From assembly GCF_014932895.1 (NCBI RefSeq), contig NZ_JACYOF010000007.1, forward strand, positions 186,001 to 250,000: a DNA stretch of 64,000 bases, given 5' to 3'. Positions 18,748-28,009 of this stretch are shown here, in pieces. The notes under the pieces were generated by a model. It made no database searches. It worked only from the letters and a program-made list of their open reading frames with translations, and was not told where the DNA came from. Position 1 is the stretch's first letter; each line of letters begins with the position of its first letter. The DNA comes from Bacillus thuringiensis (GTDB taxonomy: Bacteria > Bacillota > Bacilli > Bacillales > Bacillaceae_G). Position numbers and translations under genes: made by a program.

Positions 18748-19242
18748 TTGTTACGTGTTGCAGAAGTGGCCCATGCAAAGTGGGAAGATTTTGAGCACAA
18801 TGCTATACGAGGACGTTACTATCTAACTGTTGATACAAAAGGAGATAATGGGAGAATTGTTTCTATTATTGGGGAGATTTTTAATCGGATTGTCGCATTT
18901 CGAATTCGAAGAAGGTTACCTATAGACATTAGAAATAAAAATGGTGGAACGGTTTTTCAAACTAAGAATCATACTGCTTATAGAGATAATTACTTATCAC
19001 AATATATTTCTAAAATCATTAAAGATACCAAGTTACCTTTTACAGAGAATATACGAATTACTCCCTATTTCTTTAGACATTTTTATGTACAGTACTTGTA
19101 TGATTACAAAGGATTACCACCTCATATCATCGCAGCTGCAGTTGGCCGTAAAAATGATATGACTACGAAAGAAAATTATCTGAAGCAGAGATTGACGAAA
19201 GATAATAATGCCGGTAATCTAATTTTGGAAGATGAATTTTAA
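18748..19242 (+). pseudogene. Tyrosine recombinase, catalytic-domain fragment
   Basis: About 164 residues match the C-terminal catalytic domain of XerC/phage-type integrases: first Arg in LRVAEVAHAKWEDF, Lys in TVDTKGD, the Arg-His box in PYFFRHF (the preceding catalytic His is Tyr here) and a NYLK tyrosine near the end. The N-terminal DNA-binding half is absent upstream. It marks an old integration event; no att sites were recognised. Confidence 0.65.
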
Positions 19243-19441
19243 TTTTAAACGTTCTATAATTGCAATACAACGGTATTGAAACTCTGTATTTAGTTGTATA
19301 ATTTTTATATAACTAAAATTGATTTTCTGAACATATATTTATGTTTACTATTACAAGTATTCATTAGTTCTTCGCCAAGATTCCCTAACAATTGTCTTGC
19401 CTATAGGAAAGCGTGTAGAGCCTTTCTATAATATAAGTGTG

Positions 19442-19625
19442 GGTTCTGTTGCAAAGTTTGAAAAAATATAAAGTGTTCTATAGAGCTAGGATAGGATTTA
19501 AGCAATCGCTATTAATTTTTGGAGTGCTTTGTACACTGGAAAGACGGAGTCTGATTCAAGACTTCGTCTTTGTTTATAGATGGCCTGAATTGTTTCAATC
19601 CCTTTTATGGTGCGTGAAGCGTATC
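19442..19625 (-). mobile_element. IS6-family transposase 3' end fragment
   Basis: Terminal repeat GGTTCTGTTGCAAAGTTT at 19442. Upstream on the minus strand, a frame reads RYASRTIKGIETIQAIYKQRRSLE, the conserved IS6 transposase C-terminus. The rest is missing. Confidence 0.75.
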
Positions 19626-19730
19626 GGTACCTTATATATCTGTTTAATCATTATTTCTGTTACCTTTATACATTTACATAATCTTCATCATCAGAAGTGC
19701 GAAAAGCTAGTATTTTACTAGATTTTTTAA

Positions 19731-20147
19731 TCAGTAAAATGTCATATGCTTTTTATCTTCTTTATAATATTGTAAACGATCTTGCAAAGTACCAGTATGA
19801 AACTCAAACTTGTGACCATCTGGATCTGTAAAATAAATAGACCGTTTATCTCGGTCATCTCTCTCTCGTCCAGGTAAGATATTAACATGATTTTGAATTA
19901 ATATTTCTTTTAAAGAATCAAACTCATTATTTGTTACAGTGAAAGCTATATGTGTGTAAGAGTACTGGATTTCATTTCTTGGTATACTTTCTTCCACATT
20001 TAGAGCAATCCATAAACCATTTAAATCAAAATAAGCTAATTTTCTACCTTTTACTAATAATTTCGCTTGAAGTATATTTTGATAAAACTCAATAGCTTTC
20101 TCTAGATTTGCAACTGAAAAACAAATGTGGTTAATACTTTGTATCAT
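19731..20147 (-). CDS. fosB: FosB metallothiol transferase (fosfomycin resistance)
   Basis: A 138-aa glyoxalase-fold enzyme that opens the fosfomycin epoxide with bacillithiol. All three metal ligands are present: His7 (INHICF), His66 (YTHIAF) and Glu115 (HKFEFH). The substrate loop [13 protein letters not shown] and the C-terminal YREDK-like [12 protein letters not shown] match B. cereus FosB end to end. Start ATG with AGGAG-like AAGGAGAATGG upstream. It stands alone; the decayed paralogue lies at 5601..5987. Confidence 0.9.
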   Translation of the reverse strand: MIQSINHICFSVANLEKAIEFYQNILQAKLLVKGRKLAYFDLNGLWIALNVEESIPRNEIQYSYTHIAFTVTNNEFDSLKEILIQNHVNILPGRERDDRDKRSIYFTDPDGHKFEFHTGTLQDRLQYYKEDKKHMTFY

Positions 20148-20595
20148 GTTCCATTCTCCTTGTTAATTGATTAAGTTATATATCTCATTATAAGTAAAAA
20201 GATGTTCTTCTACTAGGAGTGCAGACCTATCACCAACAAGCTAAGGAAAGCAAATACTCCAAGACGAGAAGATTAACATCTCAAGATGAAAATGTATATT
20301 TTTTTATTTTGGAACATTATAAAATAACATATGTAGTATGTAAGGAGATTATCTCATGGGTTATTTACAAATTGTAGGCAGGAAATATTTGACGCTTACA
20401 TAACATTTATAGTTTGTGTAAATAAGTTTTTACATTAAATATATATCTTTTGAAATAACAAATCTAATTTTTAAGACATTTTCTAGAAACTAAATCTAGT
20501 TAAATAGGGTAAAATCTTCAATTCCAGATTAACGGTAGGTTATTTGCATGTCTATTTTTAGTATATCTTTTGATTTATAAGATTTTCATGGATAA
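20148..20595. other. Intergenic; one aborted start
   Basis: Apart from a plus-strand AAGGAG-preceded 15-codon frame at 20356 (MGYLQIVGRKY...), probably the stub of a lost gene, nothing was recognised. Confidence 0.3.
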
Positions 20596-21102
20596 TTATA
20601 ATTTTTTCTCCATAACTTTTACAATCCAATTTGAATCAGATTGGTTAGAAGTTTCTACAGTGTTAATATGTTCAAATCCCACTGAAGTCCAAAACATAAA
20701 AGCTTTATTGTTATTATGTACTACACCAAGACGGATTTTTTGATAACCTTTTTCTTTAATAGTTGTCTCTATCAAATGATATAGTTTGCTACCGTATTTT
20801 TTTTCGTGCATTGCTCCGTCAATCATAAATAAACCAATATAGAAGATGCCCTTATCAGGATAATTTTCTACATAATCTAAAATTCCTATTGGTGCTTTAT
20901 CTACAAATAATAAACAATACTTTTTTTGTTCTGAGTTAGTGTTAGGAGGAGTTTGTTCAATATCTTTTATCAACTCTTCCCTTGTCGGTGTTCTTCCCGA
21001 CACTATTTGAAAATATTCAGGATTAGAATGATAAATTGAATATGCCATGTTTACCATTTCATTATTGTCCTTATTCAAAATAACTTTCTCAAAATTCATC
21101 AT
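20596..21102 (-). CDS. GNAT N-acetyltransferase
   Basis: A 168-aa acetyl-CoA-dependent acyltransferase. The fold is visible as the beta4 strand GIFYIGLFMID, a degenerate CoA loop HEKKYGSKLYHLIE, and VHNNNKAFMFWTSVGFEHI (motif B, aminoglycoside/spermidine-type). The start at 21102 uses the GGGGG tract; an ATG four codons upstream is possible. A MerR-type promoter sits 72 bp upstream, so expression is probably inducible. Target unknown; drug or polyamine acetylation are candidates. Confidence 0.78.
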   Translation of the reverse strand: MMNFEKVILNKDNNEMVNMAYSIYHSNPEYFQIVSGRTPTREELIKDIEQTPPNTNSEQKKYCLLFVDKAPIGILDYVENYPDKGIFYIGLFMIDGAMHEKKYGSKLYHLIETTIKEKGYQKIRLGVVHNNNKAFMFWTSVGFEHINTVETSNQSDSNWIVKVMEKKL

Positions 21103-21173
21103 AAAAACCCCCATTATATTTTATTTAATTTTAAAAATCAGATAAATGTTTAAGCATAAAGGATCCTGGCTAA

Positions 21174-21204
21174 ATTATAAAGCTTCACATAGTGTGAAGG
21201 TCAA
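21174..21204 (-). promoter_or_regulatory. MerR-type promoter 3
   Basis: -35 TTGACC (21199-21204), 19-bp spacer with CTTCACAC/TGTGAAG dyad, and -10 TATAAT (21174-21179), directly upstream of the GNAT gene. Confidence 0.8.
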
Positions 21205-21383
21205 GTTTTTTCTTACTATATTGAGTAGTGTTGAAGCTATGCATATGGTCAAAAAAGAACCAATTGATTTGCAGAACTAGTCTGTCCAAAATCAGAATAT
21301 TTTTATCAACCAGCTGTTTGGATTAACTGCTTAACGGGTGATTCCGTTAGGAATCGTTAATTCTTTTTTATTTCTCATCATTC

Positions 21384-21596
21384 TCATTCTCCAAAAACCA
21401 CATAAGAATATTCAAGTTTTAATTGGATTTCTAAATCCTCTAAACTAGAAAAGTACATATTCGAATAGACAGTACCATCTATTCCGACTAAAGCATATTT
21501 AAATCCTATTAAATGATTTACATGGAATCTTGATACTATATACACTTTATATAAATTTTCTTCAAAATAAATTTTTACTATTGAACCTAATTTCAA
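21384..21596 (-). CDS. Hypothetical protein, 70 aa
   Basis: Small soluble protein (MKLGSIVKIYFEENLYKVYI...SSLEDLEIQLKLEYSYVVFGE) with a good GGGGAGAGGG ribosome site. The short beta-rich sequence suggests an SH3-like or ribosomal-L21-like barrel, but no family is recognised. Isolated between a GNAT promoter and a low-complexity gap. Confidence 0.5.
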   Translation of the reverse strand: MKLGSIVKIYFEENLYKVYIVSRFHVNHLIGFKYALVGIDGTVYSNMYFSSLEDLEIQLKLEYSYVVFGE

Positions 21597-22016
21597 TTTT
21601 ATACCCTCTCCCCTCTTGTTAACACTGTATTCATTGCATATAGTTTATTATTAAATACAAAATTCTTACTTTGTATGAAATGTACCGATAAAAATTTCAA
21701 TATTAGAATTTAGTTTTTTCATTTAAAGTGAGATAATAAATTTCCGTTCCTTTCCGGTAACTTCTAACAAGCCTTCAAGACTTTAATTTCGCCAAGTAGA
21801 CCAGGATGTACCCATAGTACAATGGTTTTTATAAATTTATAGTGGTGTTGTTCATAGATGCTATAAGCATTTTTACAAAAATATATAATAACCACAATAG
21901 GTAGATAAAATAATTTTTGGATGATTAGAGAGAAAAGTAGCAAAGTCTCTCCCCCCATTTTAAAAAAATATAAGGAATAGAGACTTTTTAAATTTAAAGA
22001 ATAATGAAGGAAACGT
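21597..22016. other. Intergenic; one doubtful frame
   Basis: A 64-codon minus-strand frame at 21764..21958 (MGGETLLLFSLIIQKLF...) encodes a hydrophobic segment but has no ribosome site. Nothing else seen. Confidence 0.3.
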
Positions 22017-22620
22017 TTATTTTTTTAACAATCCATATAATCCACCAAAAATCATTAAAATTCCCATCATGACAAAAATGATTGCTTGTATAAAGTCTCT
22101 TGTTTGATACTGCTTTATTCCTATTTTACGCTCCATATAGTCTTGAGGTATTTCTTCTGATATCCGCTCTCCATATAAGTAAACGATATTTACTTGAAGT
22201 ATATGGTTCACACGTGAGTAATGTAGCCTTATCTTTCCCTTTTTTAATTGCAAGCCTTTCAACTTGATCTGGATTAATGATTCCCCGTCCTATTACCCAT
22301 AGGTTAACTTCTTTCCTAAAATATGAATATAAAATTTATCCCCATTCTGCAATTAATCTAGATGACAAAACATCTAAGCACCATGATAACCACGATGCCC
22401 CGCTAGTACAGTATGTATATCAGGCCCGCCGATAGGAAAGGAAGTGCGCCGATTTGACCAATCCCTATCCTAAGATGCTCCTGAGTTGCTCCTAAATAGA
22501 TAAGAAATTCTTCATTGATCTGGTAATGCATACGGTACCTAGTACATCATCTTCTTTTATCATATTGATAAGAGTCGTATTTTTTGTCGATACCGCTAAC
22601 TGAATCTGCTGTAGGAAAAG
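22017..22620 (-). pseudogene. Class C/D sortase, frameshifted
   Basis: Reading across frames on the minus strand gives successive sortase blocks: EDDVLGTV, IYLGATQEHLRIGIGQIGALPFPIGG, catalytic His in HTVLAGHRGYHGA, GDKFYIHILGKKLTYG, INPDQVERLAIKKGKD, catalytic Cys in ATLLTCEPYTSS, then LYGERISEEIP and a C-terminal membrane anchor (FIQAIIFVMMGILMIFGGLYG). At least three frameshifts or stops separate them. The final Arg region is scrambled. The order and C-terminal anchor suit pilus-type class C sortases. No pilin gene is nearby. Confidence 0.75.
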
Positions 22621-22754
22621 TCAATCTAGTCATGTTCGTTAGATTTTGAAATTCCCTGTGGAAACCGTGAACATACAATCAGTTAACTTGAATGTTGTAT
22701 TTAGTATGCATTGGTTCAATCGAGATTGGTGTTATTGTCATGACTATTCTTCTT

Positions 22755-23783
22755 TCACTTTAAACAAACTGGTTGTTGTTGTGTCACACAATGAATCATC
22801 CCACCATGCTGATAAAGCGTTCGAACATCAATACCAACCACTTTACGTTCAGGATAGAGTTCTTGGATAATATCGTTTGCTATTTTATCATTAGGATCAT
22901 TATAGTTAGGTACCAACACGACTTTATTTCCTATATAAAAATTCACATACGAACCTTTTTCATCCAACACTTCCCCATCTTCTAAAGTGACATTATTTTT
23001 ACTAAGTGGCAAATATACATACGTGTAAGGCTCATCTAAAGCATTTTTGGCATTCAACAGTGTTTTAATATCCTTAACTGACAGCCCCCATTCTACTAAA
23101 TCGCTTTCTGAAAATGTAATAATTGTCTTTTGGTCGTAAAACTTAGCAAATCCATCAATATGGAAATCAGTAATGTCCGCTCCTGATACTCCATCTAACC
23201 AAATAAAATTTGTCACATTAAGGCTACTGAGATATTTTTCAATTTCTCCTACGGATAAATTAGGATTTCTGTTTTTGTTCACGATAGAGCTTCTTGTTGC
23301 CAAAAGAGTACCTTTACCATCTAGTTCTATTGCTCCACCCTCAATTACAAGTTCGTTCATTTCAATTCTTTCAATGGTTAACTCTCGGCTGATGCGTTCA
23401 CTCATCAAAGCGTCCTCAGCAAAAGGTGTTTTCTTCCCCCATCCATTAAATTTCGGGCTCCATATTTTTAAATTTTTGTGTTGATCATACACAAAAATCG
23501 GGCCATTATCCCTTACCCACACATCATCAAAAGGAACAATAAAGAAATCAATCATGTTCATATTAATTTCTTGTGTCTTTAGAATTTTACTAATTCTTTC
23601 TTTTTCAGTCTGGTTATATGCAACAATGTGAACCTTTTCTCCTTCGCTTAACTGGGCTGCCATCTCAATCCAAATATGCTCTAATTCCTTTTTATAATCT
23701 TCGCCATACGTGTATCTATGGGGCCATTGCAACCAAGTGCCTTCATGCACGCTTTTTTCGCTCGGAAAAGTATATTTCTCCAT
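22755..23783 (-). CDS. Agmatine deiminase / peptidyl-arginine deiminase family
   Basis: A 342-aa guanidine-group hydrolase of the PAD_porph family, predicted to convert agmatine to N-carbamoylputrescine plus ammonia. Active-site blocks: WVRDNGPIF (near 88), EGGAIELDG, DITDFHIDGFAKF with catalytic Asp-His, and the nucleophile Cys in GGMIHCVTQQQP near 332. Excellent AAGGAGGT 7 nt before ATG. No other polyamine gene is adjacent; a MerR-type promoter 200 bp upstream suggests membership in the inducible set. Confidence 0.85.
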   Translation of the reverse strand: MEKYTFPSEKSVHEGTWLQWPHRYTYGEDYKKELEHIWIEMAAQLSEGEKVHIVAYNQTEKERISKILKTQEINMNMIDFFIVPFDDVWVRDNGPIFVYDQHKNLKIWSPKFNGWGKKTPFAEDALMSERISRELTIERIEMNELVIEGGAIELDGKGTLLATRSSIVNKNRNPNLSVGEIEKYLSSLNVTNFIWLDGVSGADITDFHIDGFAKFYDQKTIITFSESDLVEWGLSVKDIKTLLNAKNALDEPYTYVYLPLSKNNVTLEDGEVLDEKGSYVNFYIGNKVVLVPNYNDPNDKIANDIIQELYPERKVVGIDVRTLYQHGGMIHCVTQQQPVCLK

Positions 23784-23980
23784 AATTTCTACCTCCTTAA
23801 TATTCTTACTACCTTTCTCTTGAGCACACCAGTTAATAATTGATATGCATAGTGTAGCTATGAAGCAAGACTTTTCATGTCATATCCCTTATGATTTACT
23901 TTCGACACCTTTTTAAGCTTTGTTCCATCTTCAATCACCAACCTTTCCCCTTACAAAAGCTCTAGCTGGGGTATAGCCGT

Positions 23981-24011
23981 ATTATAATGTTTCACACGGT
24001 GTGAAGCTCAA
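23981..24011 (-). promoter_or_regulatory. MerR-type promoter 4
   Basis: -35 TTGAGC (24006-24011), 19-bp spacer with TTCACACGGTGTGAA-type dyad, and -10 TATAAT (23981-23986), facing the agmatine deiminase gene. Confidence 0.75.
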
Positions 24012-24085
24012 GCCCTCGGACTAAAAGTGAAAATGATTTAGTATGTATGGGCTTCATAGAGCTAATTTATCTAATTGCCAATAAA

Positions 24086-24124
24086 AAACACCCCTTAAAG
24101 GTGTATCACCTATAGGGGTGTTTG
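24086..24124. terminator. Rho-independent terminator
   Basis: AAACACCCCT pairs with AGGGGTGTTT, with inner AGGTG/CACCT pairing, then TGATTTTTT. Apparently orphan. Confidence 0.7.
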
Positions 24125-24137
24125 ATTTTTTATAACA

Positions 24138-24173
24138 GCAAACAACCACGCTTCAATTGGCGTGGTTGTTTGC
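24138..24173. other. Perfect 14-bp hairpin beside the terminator
   Basis: GCAAACAACCACGC ... GCGTGGTTGTTTGC with an 8-nt loop, 14 bp after the terminator and without a T-run. It could be an attachment-type or mobile-element end; function unknown. Confidence 0.4.
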
Positions 24174-24626
24174 ATATCCAGTTTTCTGAACCCAATCCCT
24201 CCTACTTCTTGCGAGGATGCAGTCGAGTCCTTTTGCAGTCTTCTCCATAGGCAAGGGCGAAGACCATTGCAACGACGTATATTTATATTCGTTTTTTCAA
24301 TATGACATCGTACACCGTATTCATCTTGCCTCTTCTAGTATCAACGTCTCAGAGTTAAATACACCATTGTTACTACGAAAATTATCAATTAGAGTCTATG
24401 ATTTCTTTAACTTTTGCTACTAATAACAGCCTATAATCATATTATAGAACTTCAAATATATTAATAATTTTTACATCGTTAGTTTTGGTCAAGTAATCAT
24501 TAACTCTTTTACAGTTTTCTACTTTTCTAATAAACTCCTGATAGCATACTATCGATTTATTCAACTATGAAATACACGGATAGCGCTAAATCTTTAAAAA
24601 GTCTTAATCTAAAAATACGAAAAGAC
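24174..24626. other. Intergenic, unassigned
   Basis: No supported gene; a 68-codon plus-strand frame at 24217 has no ribosome site and low-complexity composition. Confidence 0.3.
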
Positions 24627-24657
24627 TGGAGCTTCACACAATGTGAAGCTTTATAAT
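24627..24657 (+). promoter_or_regulatory. MerR-type promoter 5
   Basis: -35 TGGAGC (24627-24632), 19-bp spacer with CTTCACAC/ATGTGAAG dyad, and -10 TATAAT (24652-24657), 66 bp upstream of the GNAT gene at 24723. The imperfect -35 is normal for activator-dependent promoters. Confidence 0.78.
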
Positions 24658-24722
24658 GAGATCGTACTTCAGCTGATGTTGCTGAACAAAAAAAAGAATA
24701 TCAATTATAGGAGGTAAGAAAT

Positions 24723-25451
24723 ATGTCTTTATTTTCACAAACAATAACTGACTTTTGGCGGGAACAATTCTTGAACGGAGACATCCTCTATAGAGATGAA
24801 GTTTTTATAGTTACCATCAATCCTGATCTAAGCGAAGACAGTCGAGTCATGGTGCTAGAAACCCCCGACGGACGGGTTATGGCGATCTTGACACCTACTA
24901 TGGCAGAAAAGATTGGCCTATATCAGCAAAAAGACCTGTCTGAGCAGACCTTCCGTCAAAAAATGAATGAAGCTGGAGTCACTCTACATGGCGCAGATTA
25001 TCTTTTTTATTTTTCAGAAGCTGATAAAAACGTATTACTACAAGAGAGCATGGAGGGTGGCTTGCTACAATTAACAGAGCAAGATGATACTGCTTTCTCA
25101 GAATTCCAGTCCTCTGCTTCAGAACAAGACTTGGATGATGCTTATGTGGAATTAGACCACTGGGCGGTGTTCGGTTCTCTTGAGCAAGATCGTCTGGTCA
25201 GCGCTGCCAGCATGTATCCTTGGGAGGATGCACAAATTGCGGATCTCGGTGTACTAACTCTGACTCCTTTTAGAGGAAAAGGTCACGCCCGCAAGGTGGT
25301 ACGTTCAATCTGTAAGTACGCCTGTAATCAAGGATACGAACCCCAGTACCGATGTCAGCTTGATAACCACGCATCTGTGTCGTTGGCTAAAGCTGCGGGT
25401 TTAACGTTATTTGGAAAGTGGGATGTGATATCTCCCGACTCCACTAATTAA
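24723..25451 (+). CDS. GNAT N-acetyltransferase with N-terminal extension
   Basis: A 242-aa protein. Residues about 140-235 carry a GNAT domain with the acetyl-CoA loop RGKGHARKVV and a motif-B region QLDNHASVSLAKAAGLTLFGKW; the first 130 residues are a separate FR47-type N-terminal domain. AGGAGGT ribosome site 9 nt upstream. Base composition is visibly richer in G+C than its neighbours, which points to transfer from a less AT-rich Firmicute. Controlled by MerR-type promoter 5. Substrate unknown. Confidence 0.8.
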   Translation: MSLFSQTITDFWREQFLNGDILYRDEVFIVTINPDLSEDSRVMVLETPDGRVMAILTPTMAEKIGLYQQKDLSEQTFRQKMNEAGVTLHGADYLFYFSEADKNVLLQESMEGGLLQLTEQDDTAFSEFQSSASEQDLDDAYVELDHWAVFGSLEQDRLVSAASMYPWEDAQIADLGVLTLTPFRGKGHARKVVRSICKYACNQGYEPQYRCQLDNHASVSLAKAAGLTLFGKWDVISPDSTN

Positions 25452-25612
25452 GGGTTTCATTTAGGAGGAACATAAAAATTTCTTTTTAGAATATACTTTT
25501 GATTTAAAAAGGATGCTAGACGCAACGAGGAGCTCATTCACCATAGTAAGAACAGCTTGTTGATAGTTAAATGCGTTAAAGAATATTGCGAAAGCAATAT
25601 AAACTAAAACTT

Positions 25613-25745
25613 TAATCAGCGGGGTCCTTCATCCCCCACTGATTATTAGTTGAACCAATCGGACATTAACGGGCAGTAAGAACCCCACCTAGCTTCCTTG
25701 CTTTTTCCGAATTTTGAGGTAAGAGTATTACTGCCCATTAATGCG
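25613..25745. repeat. Two-hairpin module between genes
   Basis: Hairpin 1: AATCAGCGGGG ... CCCCCACTGATT. Hairpin 2: ATTAACGGGCAGTAA ... TTACTGCCCATTAAT around a 50-nt loop. The pair sits between the GNAT terminus and grpB. The high GC of the stems suggests a mobile palindromic element or an RNA; only one copy in the window. Confidence 0.45.
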
Positions 25746-25774
25746 GGATAAATTTCAAGGAAAGGAGATATCAA

Positions 25775-26293
25775 ATGTTTATACAAGTTGTAGATTATAA
25801 TCAAAATTGGACCAAAGAGTATCAACAAGAAAAACAAGCTATAAAGAATATCCTTCAACAAGAATTGGTGAATAGTTTTCATATTGGAAGTACATCAGTT
25901 CCAAATTTAAAAGCAAAACCTATTATTGATATTTTACTTGTGGTCAATAACATTAATAAGTTGGATTCATTTTCTAATCAATTTCAAGAAATTGGTTATG
26001 AAGTTATGGGGGAATTCGGGCTTCCTGGAAGAAGGTATTTCCGTAAAGGTAAAGATAATCGTACTCACCAAATTCACGCTTTTCAATATAACAACATAGA
26101 AGAAATTGAAAGACACTTAGCATTTAGAGATTACCTTCGCGAACATCCAGAAATCTGCGAGCGATATGGAAAATTAAAGAGCCATCTTGCCAAGCAGTAT
26201 CCAAATGATATTAGTGGATATAGTGACGGGAAGGACAAGTTTATCAAATATGTTGAAAAAGAAGCTATTAAATGGTATTGGACTATACGCTAA
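25775..26293 (+). CDS. GrpB family protein (UPF0157)
   Basis: A 172-aa nucleotidyltransferase-fold protein. GrpB signature FHIGSTSVPNLKAKPIIDILLVV (residues 35-57), RRYFRKG and THQIHAF, and the C-terminal YSDGKDKFI. These proteins are fused to dephospho-CoA kinase in some bacteria, but the role of the free form is not established. AAAGGAGAT 7 nt before ATG. Monocistronic. Confidence 0.85.
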   Translation: MFIQVVDYNQNWTKEYQQEKQAIKNILQQELVNSFHIGSTSVPNLKAKPIIDILLVVNNINKLDSFSNQFQEIGYEVMGEFGLPGRRYFRKGKDNRTHQIHAFQYNNIEEIERHLAFRDYLREHPEICERYGKLKSHLAKQYPNDISGYSDGKDKFIKYVEKEAIKWYWTIR

Positions 26294-26390
26294 TATTCAG
26301 TTTTAAATTACATTATAACTAGATTATGATTTTGCCACTTCCTTCCCCACCTCTCTTTATTTGTCTTAAGTAAAAATACTGTATTCTTCC

Positions 26391-26580
26391 TGTAGAATCA
26401 TAGAAAAGGATGGCGTTTTGTATGAAAGTCATTATAGTCCATTTTTGTTCCTGTTAATACAAACTGACTTGAGCTTCACACTATGTGAAGGTTTATAATA
26501 GTGCACATATCAATTTGGGATGGATTAGAAGCAGCTCATACTATTTCGAACAAGCAATCTAAACTTTGGCTAAGTTTCGG
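26391..26580 (+). repeat. IS231-leader scar joined to a promoter-bearing block
   Basis: 26391-26420 (TGTAGAATCATAGAAAAGGATGGCGTTTT, split for reading) matches the leader and ribosome site just upstream of the IS231 transposase start. From 26417 the sequence matches 31021..31182 (inverted) for about 160 bp, including a MerR-type promoter. An IS231 scar and a promoter module have thus been fused upstream of dltB. Confidence 0.6.
26469..26499 (+). promoter_or_regulatory. MerR-type promoter 6
   Basis: -35 TTGAGC (26469-26474), 19-bp spacer with CTTCACAC/TGTGAAG dyad, and -10 TATAAT (26494-26499), 117 bp upstream of the dltB start. Confidence 0.8.
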
Positions 26581-26615
26581 GTAACTTTAAATTAAATTTC
26601 ATTTTGGGAGGAAAT

Positions 26616-27782
26616 ATGACACCATACGGATCATTTTATTTTTTTATTTTAGTAGGAGTTTTGTTACTTCCCACTATTATAGCTGGATTAAAAGGAATCT
26701 TATTACGTAAATATAACGCTTTTTCAACATTAATGATGCTTACTATTATCTTCTCTGATAAACCAAGGGAAGCAATCATGTTAGTTGCCTTTATTATTTG
26801 GCAATATACCCTTATTAAAGGTTATTTAATGTTAAGAAAACAAAATAATACTACAGTCATGTTTTGCATAACCGTTATTTTATCTACCCTACCATTAATT
26901 CTGATAAAAATAGAACCATTTGTACTAGGAGTTAAGTTTTTTACCTTTATGGGGGCTTCTTATGTCGCATTTAGAGCTATACAGATGGTATTCGAAGTGC
27001 GTGATGGGTTAATTAAAGAGCTATCATTCTTCAATTTCTGGGAGTTCGTCTTATTCTTCCCAGCTATTTCAACTGGCCCTATCGATCGCTACCGAAGATT
27101 CCAAAAAGATATTCAAAAGCCCCCTAGCGCTGAAGAATATCAAAATTTACTATATATAGGCCTTAACCGTATTTTCCAAGGTTTCCTGTATAAATTTATT
27201 ATTGCTTATTTAGTAAATCAACATATTGTCAATGCGGCATTTGCTAAACAAAATACAATTCTTTCAAATATAATTTACATGTATGGCTATAGCTTTTACT
27301 TATTCTTTGACTTCGCTGGCTATAGTGCATTTGTTATCGGGATAAGTTATATGATGGGAATTAAAACTCCTGAAAACTTTAATAAACCTTTTATTAGTCG
27401 TAACATTAAAGACTTCTGGAACCGTTGGCACATGAGTTTATCATTCTGGTTCCGCGACTTTATTTACATGCGCTTTGTCTTTTTTGCAACGAAGAAAAAA
27501 CTAATGAAGAATAGATATGCGATTTCATACATCGGCGCATTTTTAAATTTTTTCATCATGGGGATATGGCATATTAATGGTGAGCATGTATCTCAATACA
27601 TTATTTATGGACTATATCATGCTGTCTTGTTTATATTGTTCGATATTATCGAACGAAAAAACAAAAAAAATACATTTTGGCCAAACAATAGGTTTACTCA
27701 TGCTGTCGCAATTGTAATTACGTTCCACTTTGTATGTTTTGGATTCCTTATTTTCTCCGGACACCTTAACAGATATTTTTAA
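26616..27782 (+). CDS. dltB: MBOAT acyltransferase DltB, orphan copy
   Basis: A 388-aa polytopic membrane O-acyltransferase, full length for DltB, which passes D-alanine from DltC across the membrane to lipoteichoic acid. Catalytic His lies in NRWHMSLSFWFRDFIYMRF, the second conserved His in MGIWHINGEH; STGPIDRYRRF is also typical. GGGAGGAAAT before ATG at 26616. No dltA precedes it; only a dltC stub follows. It probably raises cell-wall D-alanylation on induction through the MerR-type promoter, using chromosomal DltA/C/D. Confidence 0.85.
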   Translation: MTPYGSFYFFILVGVLLLPTIIAGLKGILLRKYNAFSTLMMLTIIFSDKPREAIMLVAFIIWQYTLIKGYLMLRKQNNTTVMFCITVILSTLPLILIKIEPFVLGVKFFTFMGASYVAFRAIQMVFEVRDGLIKELSFFNFWEFVLFFPAISTGPIDRYRRFQKDIQKPPSAEEYQNLLYIGLNRIFQGFLYKFIIAYLVNQHIVNAAFAKQNTILSNIIYMYGYSFYLFFDFAGYSAFVIGISYMMGIKTPENFNKPFISRNIKDFWNRWHMSLSFWFRDFIYMRFVFFATKKKLMKNRYAISYIGAFLNFFIMGIWHINGEHVSQYIIYGLYHAVLFILFDIIERKNKKNTFWPNNRFTHAVAIVITFHFVCFGFLIFSGHLNRYF

Positions 27783-27838
27783 TCTACTCTTCTTATTCTA
27801 GTAAAAAGTTGCACACGAACATAAAAGAGATTTTAATA

Positions 27839-27928
27839 ATGCCAGAATTCAAAGAACAGGTATTAGATATATTAGGAATAGTATGTAAAAATGATATTGT
27901 GCAAGAAAAATTAATTATTTGTCATTAA
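27839..27928 (+). pseudogene. dltC: Truncated dltC (D-alanyl carrier protein) start
   Basis: 29 codons MPEFKEQVLDILGIVCKNDIV... match the beginning of DltC, then run to a stop long before the phosphopantetheine serine. It is placed 56 bp after dltB as in a dlt operon, showing that the orphan dltB came from a dlt operon cut inside dltC. Confidence 0.75.
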
Positions 27929-27940
27929 AAGAAATGATAC

Positions 27941-27975
27941 AAAATGAATCCGAACATTTATCGGATTCATTTTTA
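27941..27975. terminator. Rho-independent terminator after dltB
   Basis: AAAATGAATCCG ... CGGATTCATTTTT, followed by T-rich sequence. Confidence 0.8.
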
Positions 27976-28009
27976 GTTTTTATGGATGTGTTTTCATCTT
28001 ATTTTTCTT

